Assembly: GCF_003627795.1 (NCBI RefSeq) | Contig: NZ_CP032686.1 | Span: forward strand, 186,001 to 250,000 | Reading direction: 5' to 3' | DNA: 64,000 bases | Source of the DNA: Rhizobium sp. CCGE531 | GTDB taxonomy: Bacteria; Pseudomonadota; Alphaproteobacteria; Rhizobiales; Rhizobiaceae | Shown here: piece by piece, positions 41,253 to 50,837 of the stretch | Position numbering within the stretch: the stretch's first letter is position 1 | Layout of the letters: every line of letters begins with the position of its first letter | Position numbers and translations under genes: made by a program | Notes under the pieces: model-generated | The model's input: the letters and a program-made list of their open reading frames with translations, nothing else | Database searches by the model: none | Told to the model about the DNA's origin: nothing

Positions 41253-42197
41253 TCAGTTCAACAGAGGGCTGACAACGCGCCAGTCCGGCAGTCCGAGACC
41301 GTGAGGCCACGGATAAACCTCGCGATCGTCGAAATACACCACCCCCACGATGTTCTTGAATTCGTCATGCGGTTTGGCGGCTTCTTCAGCCCAGGCATGG
41401 ACATAGGCTTCGTTTCCCTGGTAGCCCAGCTCCGCGATAACGATCGGCTTTCCGAAAGCTTTGACGCGGTCATAGGCCGGTTTGGTGGCCTCGACGAAGG
41501 TCGAGTCACGCCCGAGCACGCGCTGGTCGAAGGGCTGATAGCCGAAGACCGAGATGCCGACGACATCCACATATCGATCTCCCGGATAATAGGCTTCGAG
41601 CCCTTCCTTGCCCATCGGCGACCACATGTATTCGGCGGATGGAAGATCGCGACGGCATACATCGACGGCGTGCTTATATGCCTTCACATATTGCGAGGGG
41701 CTCCAGTAGGCCCAGGTGAACTGCCCGTTCTTCTCATCCATTTCCTGTGCCCAGCGAATGGTAACGGGTTGCTTCAGCTTGGCGGCGGCCGAGCATATCG
41801 ACGCCATGTTCGCATCGTAGTGCCCATCCATGATCGCCTGGAACAGATCGTCCGGCGTAACGCGCCAATTGCGTGCCCAGGACCAGGGCTCGACTGTAAT
41901 CAGCAGCGAGCGGCCGCGCTGGCGCGCATAGCTGTCCGCGACCCCAAGCGTCGCCAGATCCACATCTTCCCAGGGGAGGAAGAGATGCTCGATCTTGGGA
42001 TTGGGGTCATTTGAGAAATCGCCGTTCGGATCGTAGGCGCCCGATGGCAGCGATTGCGGCGTGATGATCGGTCTCTTGTCATGGAACGTGCTTTGGCTGC
42101 CGCCCGCCGTTTCAACACCTTTGTTGGGGGCGTAAATCGCTCCGGACAAACCTGCGAAACAAACGACGGCAGCGGTAAGCTTGGATGCCGTTTTCAT
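41253..42197 (-). CDS. GH26-like secreted glycoside hydrolase
   Basis: 314 residues with a signal peptide (KLTAAVVCFAGLSGAIYA) and a TIM-barrel hydrolase fold. The likely acid/base is E152 in VTIRWAQEMDE, and the likely nucleophile is E256 in PIVIAELGYQG, spaced as in clan GH-A (GH26 beta-mannanase type). VEPWSWARNW and MWSPMGKEGLEAYYPGD are also present. In a synthase operon such hydrolases trim or release the nascent polymer in the periplasm. It lies between two DUF995 genes. The substrate is unknown; it is probably the polymer made by the GT2 synthase. Confidence 0.82.
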   Translation of the reverse strand: MKTASKLTAAVVCFAGLSGAIYAPNKGVETAGGSQSTFHDKRPIITPQSLPSGAYDPNGDFSNDPNPKIEHLFLPWEDVDLATLGVADSYARQRGRSLLITVEPWSWARNWRVTPDDLFQAIMDGHYDANMASICSAAAKLKQPVTIRWAQEMDEKNGQFTWAYWSPSQYVKAYKHAVDVCRRDLPSAEYMWSPMGKEGLEAYYPGDRYVDVVGISVFGYQPFDQRVLGRDSTFVEATKPAYDRVKAFGKPIVIAELGYQGNEAYVHAWAEEAAKPHDEFKNIVGVVYFDDREVYPWPHGLGLPDWRVVSPLLN

Positions 42198-42763
42198 TGG
42201 ACTGCCTCCTCCTTCAGTTCGGCCTTGCTCGTGCCCAGGGTGGCTTTCACGATGCTCAGTCGTTCAGTAACCAGATCGCTGGCGACCAACTTTTTCGCCT
42301 CGTCGGCGTCTTTGATCGCGGCATGGCGAAATATGAACCATGCCCCACCGGATTCGCGCTTCTGGTAAACGGTTTCATTGAGAATGCGGTGCAGAAAGCA
42401 GGTCTTGGCCGGGAACTTGCCGTTCGCCGCGTACCAGGTTGCTTCAAAGCACATGCGGCCGGCATCGCTCACGCTCCAGCGGCCTTCGGCCCAGGATTTG
42501 CCTGCATTGCCATCGACCCAGGCAGCGAACCGGCGATCTGCGTCCTGCATTTGCCCTGCGCCATCTGGCCATTGCCAGCTCTTGTCGCGATAGAGTTGGT
42601 AAAGCTCGAACGCTGTCATGGGGCGAGCGTCGACCGGCAGTTTGAGGCCTTTGCCCTCAGCGGCGGCGCTACTTGCCGCGACGGATCCGAGGACGATGAC
42701 GGCGGCAAGCGTCGCAGCACTTACGCGGATCAGAAGGCTCGGTTTGTTATATGATGATGCCAT
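42194..42763 (-). CDS. DUF995 secreted protein (second copy)
   Basis: About 189 residues. The signal peptide SLLIRVSAATLAAVIVLGSVAASSAAA precedes a DUF995 domain: AFELYQLYRDKSWQWPDGAGQM, EGRWSVSDAGRMCFEATWY, KTCFLHRILNETVYQKRESGG and WFIFRH. A C-terminal helical extension of about 40 residues is absent from the 40724 copy. ATG 42763 has GGGAGAAAG upstream and overlaps the end of the UDP-glucose dehydrogenase gene by 17 bases. Its stop overlaps the hydrolase start by 4 bases. The two DUF995 copies clearly share the KTCFLHR...YQK..GG.W..FRH core. Confidence 0.85.
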   Translation of the reverse strand: MASSYNKPSLLIRVSAATLAAVIVLGSVAASSAAAEGKGLKLPVDARPMTAFELYQLYRDKSWQWPDGAGQMQDADRRFAAWVDGNAGKSWAEGRWSVSDAGRMCFEATWYAANGKFPAKTCFLHRILNETVYQKRESGGAWFIFRHAAIKDADEAKKLVASDLVTERLSIVKATLGTSKAELKEEAVQ

Positions 42764-44165
42764 TGTCTTTCTCCCGCATAGCAATTGGTATGACTTTCGC
42801 GGCGCCCAGAGATTTGTTCCTCTGTCTCGCCATGCTTCGAACATCGCCCTTGGTGCTGGCCGAATTTCCGATGGTGGAAATGCGGAATCCGAGCTGCGCG
42901 GCAGCTTCCTTGCGAAAGGCGTTTCTGAGATCCACCAGGATTGGCTGGCGCATATTCGCCTTGAGCTGGATCAGGTCGAGATTCCTAATGATTGCCCATT
43001 CCGTCATGACGACCGCCGCATCGGCATTGCGCGCGCAGTCATAAGGATCGTCGCAGAACACCACGTCATCAAGGACCTTCGCGGCATTCTCGATGCCCAT
43101 CGGATCGTAAGCGCGAATATGACCGCCAAAGCGCTGCAGCGCTTCGATCAGCGGAACCGAGGGGGCTTCGCGCATATCGTCCGTGTCGGGCCTGCATGTG
43201 AGGCCAAGGACGGCGATGGTCAGACCGTCTATATTGCCGCCAAGCGCTTCGACGACCCTGCGCGCCATGCGTCGCTTGCGGGCGTCGTTCGCTGCAACGG
43301 TTTCCTCGATCACGCGCAGCGCCACGCCATAATCCTGCGCGGTTCGCAAAAGAGCGAGCGTATCGCCTGGAAAACAGGAGCCGCCGAAGCCTGGACCTGC
43401 CGTCAGGAAGGTCGTGCCTATGCGCTTGTCCAATCCTATCCCGAGCGTCAGTTCCTCGACATCGCTGCCCAGATGTTCGCAAAGATCGGCGAGCTCGTTG
43501 ATGAAGGTTATCTTCGTCGCCAGAAACGCGTTGGCCGCATATTTGATCAATTCCGCAGTTCGCCGCGCCGTCACCACAACCGGTATATCCAGGAGATCCA
43601 TCGGGTCGGTATAGAGTTCCAGCAGGCGCTTATAGGCAGGTTCGTCGTCAACGCCGATAACGACACGATCGGGTGCGAGGGAATTCTGTACCGCAACGCC
43701 TTCGCACAGGAATTCCGGGTTGGAGGCAACGGAAAACGTGCCTGGCTTCCGTGTCGCGGCGATGATCTTCTGCACCATGTCGCCGGTGCCCACGGGCACG
43801 GTCGATTTAATGACGACGACCGCGTCGTCTGCTATCAACGGCGCAAGATCGCTTGCCGCACGGTAGAGGCAGGAAAGATCGGGTTCACCGCGATCATTGC
43901 GAGGCGGCGTGCTGAGGGCGATAAAGACGATGGCGGCTTGCCTGACCGCCCGGGCGAGGTTGCAGGTGAAATCAAGCCGTCCCGATGCGCAGTTTCGTTC
44001 GACCATTTCGTCGAGATGCGGCTCGTAGATTGGCATTCTGCCCTGTCGGAGACCGGCAATCTTCGGCGGATCCTTGTCCACGCAGACGACTTCATGACCC
44101 CACTCGGCGAAGCAGGCGCCGCTGACCAAACCCACATATCCCGTTCCGACAACAGCTATCTTCAT
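42747..44165 (-). CDS. UDP-glucose 6-dehydrogenase
   Basis: A 472-residue enzyme that oxidises UDP-glucose to UDP-glucuronate with NAD+. The N-terminal MKIAVVGTGYVGLVSGACFAEWGHEV is the dinucleotide-binding fold. The catalytic Cys is in GPGFGGSCFPGD, where Gly replaces the usual Lys of CFPKD. The UDP-binding C-terminal domain contains VLGLTCRPDTDDMREAPS. It feeds UDP-glucuronate to the UDP-xylose synthase encoded by the first gene of the operon. It lies 12 bases after the GT2 gene. The Lys-to-Gly change next to the catalytic Cys is worth checking; otherwise it is complete. Confidence 0.93.
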   Translation of the reverse strand: MKIAVVGTGYVGLVSGACFAEWGHEVVCVDKDPPKIAGLRQGRMPIYEPHLDEMVERNCASGRLDFTCNLARAVRQAAIVFIALSTPPRNDRGEPDLSCLYRAASDLAPLIADDAVVVIKSTVPVGTGDMVQKIIAATRKPGTFSVASNPEFLCEGVAVQNSLAPDRVVIGVDDEPAYKRLLELYTDPMDLLDIPVVVTARRTAELIKYAANAFLATKITFINELADLCEHLGSDVEELTLGIGLDKRIGTTFLTAGPGFGGSCFPGDTLALLRTAQDYGVALRVIEETVAANDARKRRMARRVVEALGGNIDGLTIAVLGLTCRPDTDDMREAPSVPLIEALQRFGGHIRAYDPMGIENAAKVLDDVVFCDDPYDCARNADAAVVMTEWAIIRNLDLIQLKANMRQPILVDLRNAFRKEAAAQLGFRISTIGNSASTKGDVRSMARQRNKSLGAAKVIPIAMREKDNGIII

Positions 44166-44177
44166 GTTCTATTGCGC

Positions 44178-46034
44178 TTATGCGCCCCTCCTGTCGGGAA
44201 TTTCCGTCACTGCGTTGCCGTCATGCCAGTGCGGATCGAACATGATCCGATGCAGCTTGCGTCCGCTGACGCCTGCTCCCGCCACCGACGAGCGCTCCAC
44301 GAAAAGCGCATAGCCGCTGGCGCTCCATGTCAGCGACAGCACTCCGTCGGCACCGCGCTCCGTGGCGGCAAATCCCGGCAGGGCGATGAGAGCGAGCAAT
44401 GCGCTTGCAACGGCAGGACGATAGAACCGGCTGCTCATGGAGACGGTGTTCTCCTGCGCGTGCTTCACAATGATCACCAATAGCAGCAGCGTGTAGATCG
44501 CCGCATTCATGGTCGCGAAGATATAGAAGCCGCTCGTCTCTCCGGCATCGCGAACCGTCAAGACAGGTACGATGGAAACGAGAGACAGAAGCGCATAAGG
44601 CGCCAGCACGCGGAAGGGCAATGGATCGACATTGGACGTGCCTTTCGGCGTGACGCGAAAATCGACGAAAGACCCAGTCGCCCAATCCCGTATCGCTGCG
44701 ATTGTCCCGGCAAGTGCCCATGGCCAGCGTGCGAACAGAAACAGCGTCGCTTCCCAGCTGAGTATCTTGGCATCAACCGGCCTGAACGTGCCGGTACGGC
44801 GCCAGCGATAAGCGAATGCGATCAGCAGGAACGATTGCGGCAGGAAGTGAAGCAGAAAATCGGGATAGGACACATTGACGAAGTTCCGTCTTCCCATGAG
44901 CGCTATTATAGGCAGCATGAACATCAGCGCCATGAACAGCGAAAACAGCGGGTACCAGAGTTGAGAGAACAGGAATTGCGCTCTTAGCCGCGGTGGCAGG
45001 CACGGAAGCAGCTTCGGTGAATATTGCAGCAAGATCATCATCAGGCTGCGCGACCACTGGAACTCCTGCGTGATGAGGTCGGTAAAGGTGCTCGGACCAT
45101 CGCCGTGAGCAATCGCATCGATGGCGTGAACGCCGCGCCAACCATGTGCATTCATCATGAGCGTTGTCGAATGATCCTCGGCGAGTTCGGGTCCGAGACC
45201 GCCGATCTCTTTCAGAGCCGCAGTGCGGACGGCATAGTGCGAGCCGATGCAGAGCGGCGCCAGGCCATTGTTGAAGCCGGCTTGCAGCGATCCATGCATG
45301 CTCGCTTCGGCATAAAGGCGACCCCGCGCGGACCAGCTCTCATGTGCGTTGCTGTCGCAGATGCTGGGCGCGGATACGTAGCCGATCGCGGGATCGGCGA
45401 ACGGACGCAGCATCTGGTAAAGATAGTCCCGGCTCGGCACGTGATCGGCATCGAGCTGAACGACGAAATCATAACGTTCATAGCCATAATGGTCATAGAA
45501 GAAGGCGAGGTTTCCCTCCTTGCAGCGCGTGCGCCGCGGCCATGTCTGGCGGTGATAATCGTCCCGCCCTTTGCGGGTGGACAGCTGAACGCCGTGCCTG
45601 CGGCACCAATCGATTGTCGCAGGCGAAGGATCCTCGTCAGCGAGCCATGTGTCGTGCGGCACTTCCTGTGCGAGCATGGCCTGTAGGGTGCGGATAACGA
45701 TATCGAACGGTTCCGACGGCGCCTTTGTCACCACCATCGCCACCCGGCTGCCTACCGGTAGGCGTAGCGGCCCGTTTGTCTTCCGCGCGCGATAGAATAC
45801 GGCGACGAAATAGGCTGGAAGGAGGCTCGTCCATGCCAGAACGGTGGTGATCAGAATGGATCCGAGCGGATCGATATGGTGGCCCGGCAGGAGCCACCAC
45901 CACCAAAGATAAGCGAGTGCGGCAAACCATATCGCGGCACAGACGATATATTCCGTGCGGCGATAGCCTGAGAGGATGGGAACCATCAGTGGCTCGTCCT
46001 GCGCGGCGGATCTTTTTATCTTGGGCATCCTCAC
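44178..46034 (-). CDS. Cellulose synthase-like GT2 glycosyltransferase (processive synthase candidate)
   Basis: A 618-residue membrane glycosyltransferase. Two N-terminal spans are followed by the GT2 catalytic domain with LADEDPSPATIDW, the DxD-type VVQLDADHVPSRDYL, and the acceptor-site LAEDHSTTLMM. TQEFQWSRS occupies the position of the Q-x-x-R-W motif, here QxxQW. Five or six C-terminal spans follow, ending in a periplasmic tail. It would polymerise UDP-sugars and extrude the chain. GTG 46034 overlaps the epimerase stop; ATG 46028 is also possible. No PilZ domain is visible. The polymer is unknown; arabinose, xylose or glucuronate are supplied by neighbours. Confidence 0.87.
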   Translation of the reverse strand: MRMPKIKRSAAQDEPLMVPILSGYRRTEYIVCAAIWFAALAYLWWWWLLPGHHIDPLGSILITTVLAWTSLLPAYFVAVFYRARKTNGPLRLPVGSRVAMVVTKAPSEPFDIVIRTLQAMLAQEVPHDTWLADEDPSPATIDWCRRHGVQLSTRKGRDDYHRQTWPRRTRCKEGNLAFFYDHYGYERYDFVVQLDADHVPSRDYLYQMLRPFADPAIGYVSAPSICDSNAHESWSARGRLYAEASMHGSLQAGFNNGLAPLCIGSHYAVRTAALKEIGGLGPELAEDHSTTLMMNAHGWRGVHAIDAIAHGDGPSTFTDLITQEFQWSRSLMMILLQYSPKLLPCLPPRLRAQFLFSQLWYPLFSLFMALMFMLPIIALMGRRNFVNVSYPDFLLHFLPQSFLLIAFAYRWRRTGTFRPVDAKILSWEATLFLFARWPWALAGTIAAIRDWATGSFVDFRVTPKGTSNVDPLPFRVLAPYALLSLVSIVPVLTVRDAGETSGFYIFATMNAAIYTLLLLVIIVKHAQENTVSMSSRFYRPAVASALLALIALPGFAATERGADGVLSLTWSASGYALFVERSSVAGAGVSGRKLHRIMFDPHWHDGNAVTEIPDRRGA

Positions 46035-47017
46035 GATTGCGTCTCCAATCCGAAGAATGGAGCTGCCGTTCGGATGATGGTTCCGATATCGGAGTACAGG
46101 GGTTGAAAGCCGAGTTTTTCGGCGGCGAGATCCGACGCGGCATAAAGCGCCGGCGGATCACCCGGCCGGCGAGGGCGCATCGCAACCGGCACGGAGCGTC
46201 TCGAGGCAAGTCCGATGGCGTCCAGAACCTCCCTGATCGACGTCCCGCGGCCGGTTCCGAGATTGATGGCGAGATTGGCGCCGCCCTCCATCAGATATTT
46301 GACCGCGAGAGCATGGCCGCGCGCCAGATCCATGACGTGGATGTAGTCGCGGACGCAGGTGCCGTCCGGCGTGTCGTAGTCATCGCCATAGACCTCGAGG
46401 CAGTCGATGGCGCCCGTCGCGGCGAGCAGCGCGCGGGGGATCAGATGCGTCTCCGGAGCGTGCCATTCGCCGAGCTCCTGCTCGGGGTCGGCTCCCGCCG
46501 CATTGAAATAGCGCAGCGCGACATAACGAAGCCCGTAGGCTGCCGCGTAGTCGGTCAGCATGTGTTCGGCGATGAGCTTCGTGCGGCCATAGGGATTTAT
46601 GGGACGCTGCGGCTCACATTCGCGGATCGGCAATTGATCCGGTATGCCATAGACCGCGCAGCTCGATGAAAAGATGAGCTTGTCGATACCGGTGGTGCGG
46701 CAGGCTTCCAGTAGCGAATGCGTACCGTTGACGTTGTTGGCATAGTATTTTGCCGGCTGTTCGACGGATTCGCCGACATAGGCCGAGGCTGCGAAATGGA
46801 TGACCGCTTCAGGCTGATATCTCCTGATGGTCTCGACCAGGCGACGCGTGTTGAGAATATCTCCCTCTATGAACGGTCCCCAGCGGACCGATCGAAGATG
46901 GCCGGTGGAAAGATTGTCATAGACGACCGGTTCGTAACCTTCTCTATGCAGAAGCTTGGCCGTGTGGCTGCCGATGAAGCCGGCACCGCCCGCGACGAGG
47001 ATGGTGCGCGCAGACAT
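46031..47017 (-). CDS. UDP-sugar 4-epimerase (UDP-xylose or UDP-glucose type)
   Basis: A 328-residue extended short-chain dehydrogenase. The Rossmann loop is GGAGFIGSHTA. The catalytic triad is in SSSCAVYG (Ser) and YGRTK (Tyr-Lys). The specificity region is GTCVRDYIHVMDLARGH, typical of GalE/Uxe. In S. meliloti the homologous gene beside uxs encodes UDP-xylose 4-epimerase, making UDP-arabinose, so that activity is likelier than plain GalE. ATG 47017 was chosen because it overlaps the preceding stop (TGATG). Activity cannot be settled from sequence alone. Confidence 0.85.
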   Translation of the reverse strand: MSARTILVAGGAGFIGSHTAKLLHREGYEPVVYDNLSTGHLRSVRWGPFIEGDILNTRRLVETIRRYQPEAVIHFAASAYVGESVEQPAKYYANNVNGTHSLLEACRTTGIDKLIFSSSCAVYGIPDQLPIRECEPQRPINPYGRTKLIAEHMLTDYAAAYGLRYVALRYFNAAGADPEQELGEWHAPETHLIPRALLAATGAIDCLEVYGDDYDTPDGTCVRDYIHVMDLARGHALAVKYLMEGGANLAINLGTGRGTSIREVLDAIGLASRRSVPVAMRPRRPGDPPALYAASDLAAEKLGFQPLYSDIGTIIRTAAPFFGLETQS

Positions 47018-48030
47018 CAGATGACCTCTACGAGTTCGCTGCCTTGCCGATGAAGCTGGCGTTCGAAATAGGCAACCGTCGACTTCAGGCCTTCGGCCAG
47101 AGCGACCGTCGGCTCCCATGCCAAGTCCCGTTTTGCGATCGTGATGTCGGGACGACGCTGGCGAGGGTCGTCGATCGGCAGCGGTTTGTAGACGACTTTC
47201 GACGGCGAACCCGTCAGCGTGATGACCTGTTCGGCAAGTTCGCGGACGCTGAACTCGGCCGGATTGCCCAGATTGATCGGCGAATGAAGCGCGGCGGGGC
47301 TGCTCATCAGCTGAACGAAGCCTTCGATAAGGTCGTCGACATAGCAGAACGAGCGCGTCTGCGATCCGTCGCCGTAGACGGTAATGTCCTGTCCCTTGAG
47401 TGCCTGGACGATGAAATTGGAAACGACGCGGCCATCATCGGGACGCATGCGCGGTCCGTAGGTATTGAAGATACGCGCGATCCTGATGTCCACGCCATGT
47501 CTCATATGAAAGTCATAGAAAAGCGTTTCGGCCGAGCGCTTTCCCTCGTCATAGCAGGAGCGTGGGCCAAACGAGTTGACATGGCCCCAATAGCGCTCCG
47601 GCTGGGGATGTACCTGCGGGTCTCCGTAGATTTCCGAGGTTGAAGCCTGGAATATGCGGGCCTGGTGCCGTGCCGCCAGTTCGAGCAGGTTCAGCGCACC
47701 GAAAACGCATGTCTTCATGGTATGGATCGGGTCTGCCTGATAGTGCACGGGCGATGCGGGACAGGCCAGATTGTAGATCTCGTCGACCGGCAGATCGATG
47801 GGATTGACGATATCGTGACGAACGAAGCTGAAGGCGTCGTAGCGAAGCAAATGCCGCAAATTCTCCGTCCGCCCCGTCGAGAAGTCGTCGGCGCAGATGA
47901 CCTGACAGCCATCCCGCAATAGCCGCTCACAAAGATGAGAACCCAGAAAACCCGCGCCGCCAGCAATCAGAATTGTACGGCGTTCGGAATTTCTCGAATA
48001 TAAATTCGTATATCTGAGCGGCATATTCAT
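47017..48030 (-). CDS. uxs: UDP-glucuronate decarboxylase / UDP-xylose synthase
   Basis: About 337 residues. The NAD-binding loop [15 protein letters not shown], the nearby DDFSTGR, and the signature [17 protein letters not shown] (Thr-Ser-Glu) and [10 protein letters not shown] (Tyr-x3-Lys) identify the UXS group. PASPVHYQ is the usual substrate-loop sequence. It decarboxylates UDP-glucuronate to UDP-xylose in the cytosol. ATG 48030 has GTGGAGAG upstream and is the first gene of the seven-gene operon. The neighbouring 4-epimerase can turn the product into UDP-arabinose. This gene set matches the S. meliloti uxs cluster in content. Confidence 0.9.
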   Translation of the reverse strand: MNMPLRYTNLYSRNSERRTILIAGGAGFLGSHLCERLLRDGCQVICADDFSTGRTENLRHLLRYDAFSFVRHDIVNPIDLPVDEIYNLACPASPVHYQADPIHTMKTCVFGALNLLELAARHQARIFQASTSEIYGDPQVHPQPERYWGHVNSFGPRSCYDEGKRSAETLFYDFHMRHGVDIRIARIFNTYGPRMRPDDGRVVSNFIVQALKGQDITVYGDGSQTRSFCYVDDLIEGFVQLMSSPAALHSPINLGNPAEFSVRELAEQVITLTGSPSKVVYKPLPIDDPRQRRPDITIAKRDLAWEPTVALAEGLKSTVAYFERQLHRQGSELVEVI

Positions 48031-48504
48031 AGAACTCTCCACTTTTACGATGATACACAAACATAGATGCGACGGCTGTACTGCACACACGCCGTGTTTT
48101 TGCCTCGCAATCAAATATAGCTCCGGCGAGGACTATTGTTAATAAATTACTAATGTCTGAGGTTTCTGTCGTTATCAGGGAATTCGAGATTTTTACAATC
48201 TGTACATTTGTTGGCCGCGAAAGACTTTGGGTAAGCGACATGAAACGCCGCCAGCAGAAGCCGTCGCTGACCGCTTTCAAGCAGGGTCGTCCGGCATCGG
48301 CAGTCGGAATTGCCGTCTTTTCTGCTATTTGCCGCTGGGCACGAAGCATTGCTTTCGTCGCCAGCTAGAAAAACTGCCTTTGGATTCCAGACATTCGCAA
48401 CGATCATTTTTGCAACGGGACGCTGTGCCCTGGCGGGTACGATACGCTTTGACAAGCGCTTCAAGTATGCGACCTGGTCGCTGCCGGCATTCCTTGAGCG
48501 ATTA
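48031..48504. other. Upstream region of polysaccharide operon
   Basis: About 475 bases without a gene. The part nearest the operon (48110-48215) is AT-rich, with repeated TAATAAATTA-like sequence, and probably carries the operon promoter. I could not assign -35/-10 elements or a regulator site with confidence. No RNA gene is visible. Confidence 0.5.
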
Positions 48505-49305
48505 TTATTGCGCCAGCATATCGGCCAGCGCATGCCGCATGGACGTGCTCGGGATACCGAAAAGGCCGCCATAGGGAAGATCGAGATCCAGGATGACAAA
48601 CATGACGCTCGCCACCGAAACGATGGCGACGGCGACAATGGAGCCTGCAAGCGGATTTCTGGGGGCCTGAAGACCGAAGCTCAGAAACACCAGCATAAGC
48701 CAGAAGATCAGGACATCGAGAAACGGCGCTGAAAGCGAGCCATGCGCATCTTCTATGACGGTCCATCGCGCGACCATGAGATTGCTGAAGAGCTGATTGC
48801 AACGGGCGACAAGCAACTGATGCAAGGGATCGGTCGGCTGCTGGCGGGCAATGCCCAGCCCTATGTCGTTCAGGAGTGTCCCCAGGGTGGGTGCTTCGCC
48901 AATCAAAGGCAATTTTGATACGTCGGGATATGTCATTCCCGGCGGAAGCGGTTCTCCCGGCCATGTACTGGCAATGACGGCGGCGGTATAGCTGCGCAGG
49001 AGTTGTCTTTCACTGTCCAATGCGGCGCCGTAGTTTTTGAGGCAAACGTCCATTTCCGCCAGACCGGCGGCGTAGCGGTTGCGATCGTGGGACGCTGTTG
49101 TGAATGCGGTCAGCTCCGATGCCAAAAGCAAGCTCATGACAAGTGCCGCAAAAGTCACAAGCAAGGCCGTCACGACTCGAAGAAAGTCTATCGTCTCGGT
49201 GCCGCGGTGCGGAGCAGGCAGTCTGGTGCGCAATATCGAACCGATTGCGGCGCTCAATATCAGGAGAATAAACAAAACCAGCGTCCAGACGGCTTCTCGC
49301 GGCAT
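48505..49305 (-). CDS. DUF4239/bestrophin-like membrane protein
   Basis: 266 residues with two N-terminal spans (AVWTLVLFILLILSAAIGSIL, VVTALLVTFAALVMSLLLASEL), a soluble helical middle with conserved-looking LRSYTAAV and RWTVIEDAHGS, and two C-terminal spans (PFLDVLIFWLMLVFLSFGL, AGSIVAVAIVSVASVMFVILDL). This layout matches DUF4239, a relative of bestrophin anion channels. The terminal MFVILDLDxPxxGLFxI motif is a family marker. Ion conduction is inferred from the family. It stands alone upstream of the polysaccharide operon. Confidence 0.85.
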   Translation of the reverse strand: MPREAVWTLVLFILLILSAAIGSILRTRLPAPHRGTETIDFLRVVTALLVTFAALVMSLLLASELTAFTTASHDRNRYAAGLAEMDVCLKNYGAALDSERQLLRSYTAAVIASTWPGEPLPPGMTYPDVSKLPLIGEAPTLGTLLNDIGLGIARQQPTDPLHQLLVARCNQLFSNLMVARWTVIEDAHGSLSAPFLDVLIFWLMLVFLSFGLQAPRNPLAGSIVAVAIVSVASVMFVILDLDLPYGGLFGIPSTSMRHALADMLAQ

Positions 49306-49679
49306 CGAAAAATGCTCCAGCTACATCTGGCCATTGATTATGTCATGTATATCGATGGAGCGGGAGGGACAAAAACTTCGCGATCTCTCAGCATGAAGGC
49401 GTATTTTACTTGCGATATTCACATCGATAATGGAGATAGCGGGACAAGCTTGGAGTTGACGACATCGCTCCCTTCAAGACGAGCTCGATCCGTGGCCATT
49501 ACCCGAAGAGCCGGGAGCGCAACCTGCGTCGATGACGACCCTAGCGGCACTAAAAATTGATCAGCATTATCAGGTGCTTAATGCAAAATCACTGGAGGTG
49601 AGTATTCGCGAGGATTCAAACGCTTGCACGATCGAGGCTTTCTACTGAGGTTTTTATAGCGGTGCTATCCTGTCGGCAT
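49306..49679. other. Intergenic region, nothing assigned
   Basis: About 375 bases between the DUF4239 and LacI genes. A plus-strand frame covers part of it but lacks family features and a ribosome-binding site. I see no repeat or RNA gene. Confidence 0.45.
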
Positions 49680-50690
49680 TCAGTCAGGCTGTGGTGCGCA
49701 GGTAGTTTCTCCATAAGACAGCTCGCAGGCTAACAAGACCGGATGGTCGATGCTCGGCACGGGCTGCTCGTTGAGAAGAACCTCCACAGCGGCTGTAGCG
49801 ATCTTCTGAATTGGTTGCTTCACCGTTGTTAAGCGCGGGATTGTCATATCGGAGAGCGGGATGCCGTCGAATCCAAGGATGGATAGCGCTGCCGGTATTG
49901 GGATACCAAGGTCATATGCCGCCCTCATGCAGCCGATCGCCTGCTGATCAGAGCTCGCAAAGATGGCGGTCGGACGTTCGTTGCGGGCACGCGCCAGCAG
50001 ATAATTTCCCGCCAGCCGTCCGCTCTCATAATCGAAGTTGGCCTCGGCAACCAGCGGCGGGGCTGCGGTTCCCACGCTATTGCCGGCTTGTATCATGGCA
50101 TCGAGATAGCCCTTGAGGCGATCATTGGCTGGAACGGAATGTTCAGGCCCTGAAATGAAGCCGATACGGCGATGCCCTAGCTTCAGGAGATATTCGACGC
50201 CAAGGCGAACGCCGTTGCGATGATCTGAGGCTATACCCGAATATCCCGGCATAAGACGGTCGACGACAACGATTGGCAGCCCTTTCGGCAGCTTGATCGG
50301 ATGGAAATCGTTGCTCGGAACGAGAATGATGCCGTCCACCTTGCGGCTCGTCAGTTGCCGGAGACGGTCGGCTTCCTTCGTAGCGTGATCGAAGGATGTC
50401 ATGACGATGATGTTGTAACCGTACGTGGCTGCGGCTTGCTCGGCAGATTGGACGAGTTCGGAAAAGAATGGATTGGTCAGGTCCGGGATGACGATGCCGA
50501 TGAGGCGGCTGACCTTGCTGCGCATGCTTCTTGCGGACGGATCCGGCGTGTAACCGAGTTCCTCTATGATGGCGTTGACCCGCGTCCTTAATTCGTGCGT
50601 GACGGATGGGTGATCATTCAAGACTCTCGAAACGGTCCCGGTAGAGACCTCTGCGAGCTTGGCAACGTCGCGGATTCCGACCTTCAGCAT
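49680..50690 (-). CDS. LacI-family transcriptional repressor
   Basis: 336 residues from ATG 50690. The helix-turn-helix and hinge helix (MLKVGIRDVAKLAEVSTGTVSRVLNDHPSVTHELR, then LGYTPDPSARSMRS) are followed by a ribose-binding-protein-like core. It is divergent from the ribose-type ABC importer, and the shared 327-base region contains two copies of GAAACGGTTCAT. A repressor that responds to the imported sugar or a metabolite is the standard arrangement. An upstream in-frame start at 50735 adds 15 residues without family match. Confidence 0.93.
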   Translation of the reverse strand: MLKVGIRDVAKLAEVSTGTVSRVLNDHPSVTHELRTRVNAIIEELGYTPDPSARSMRSKVSRLIGIVIPDLTNPFFSELVQSAEQAAATYGYNIIVMTSFDHATKEADRLRQLTSRKVDGIILVPSNDFHPIKLPKGLPIVVVDRLMPGYSGIASDHRNGVRLGVEYLLKLGHRRIGFISGPEHSVPANDRLKGYLDAMIQAGNSVGTAAPPLVAEANFDYESGRLAGNYLLARARNERPTAIFASSDQQAIGCMRAAYDLGIPIPAALSILGFDGIPLSDMTIPRLTTVKQPIQKIATAAVEVLLNEQPVPSIDHPVLLACELSYGETTCAPQPD

Positions 50691-50837
50691 AACGGAACAT
50701 ATGTCCTTTCTCTTCGGAACCAGTGGCCTTACCAAGAGCCTGATCCAAGCATCCCGCTAGCGGTCTCTACCGCCTTCATCAAAAGTCTGCACGTTAAACT
50801 TGATCGACCTAACGGAAAGCATTTCGCAGCGTCGTTG

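Noticed and set aside
42618..44483. 621-codon plus-strand frame across UDP-glucose dehydrogenase
   Set aside because: Shadow of the minus-strand enzyme; no domain or ribosome-binding site.
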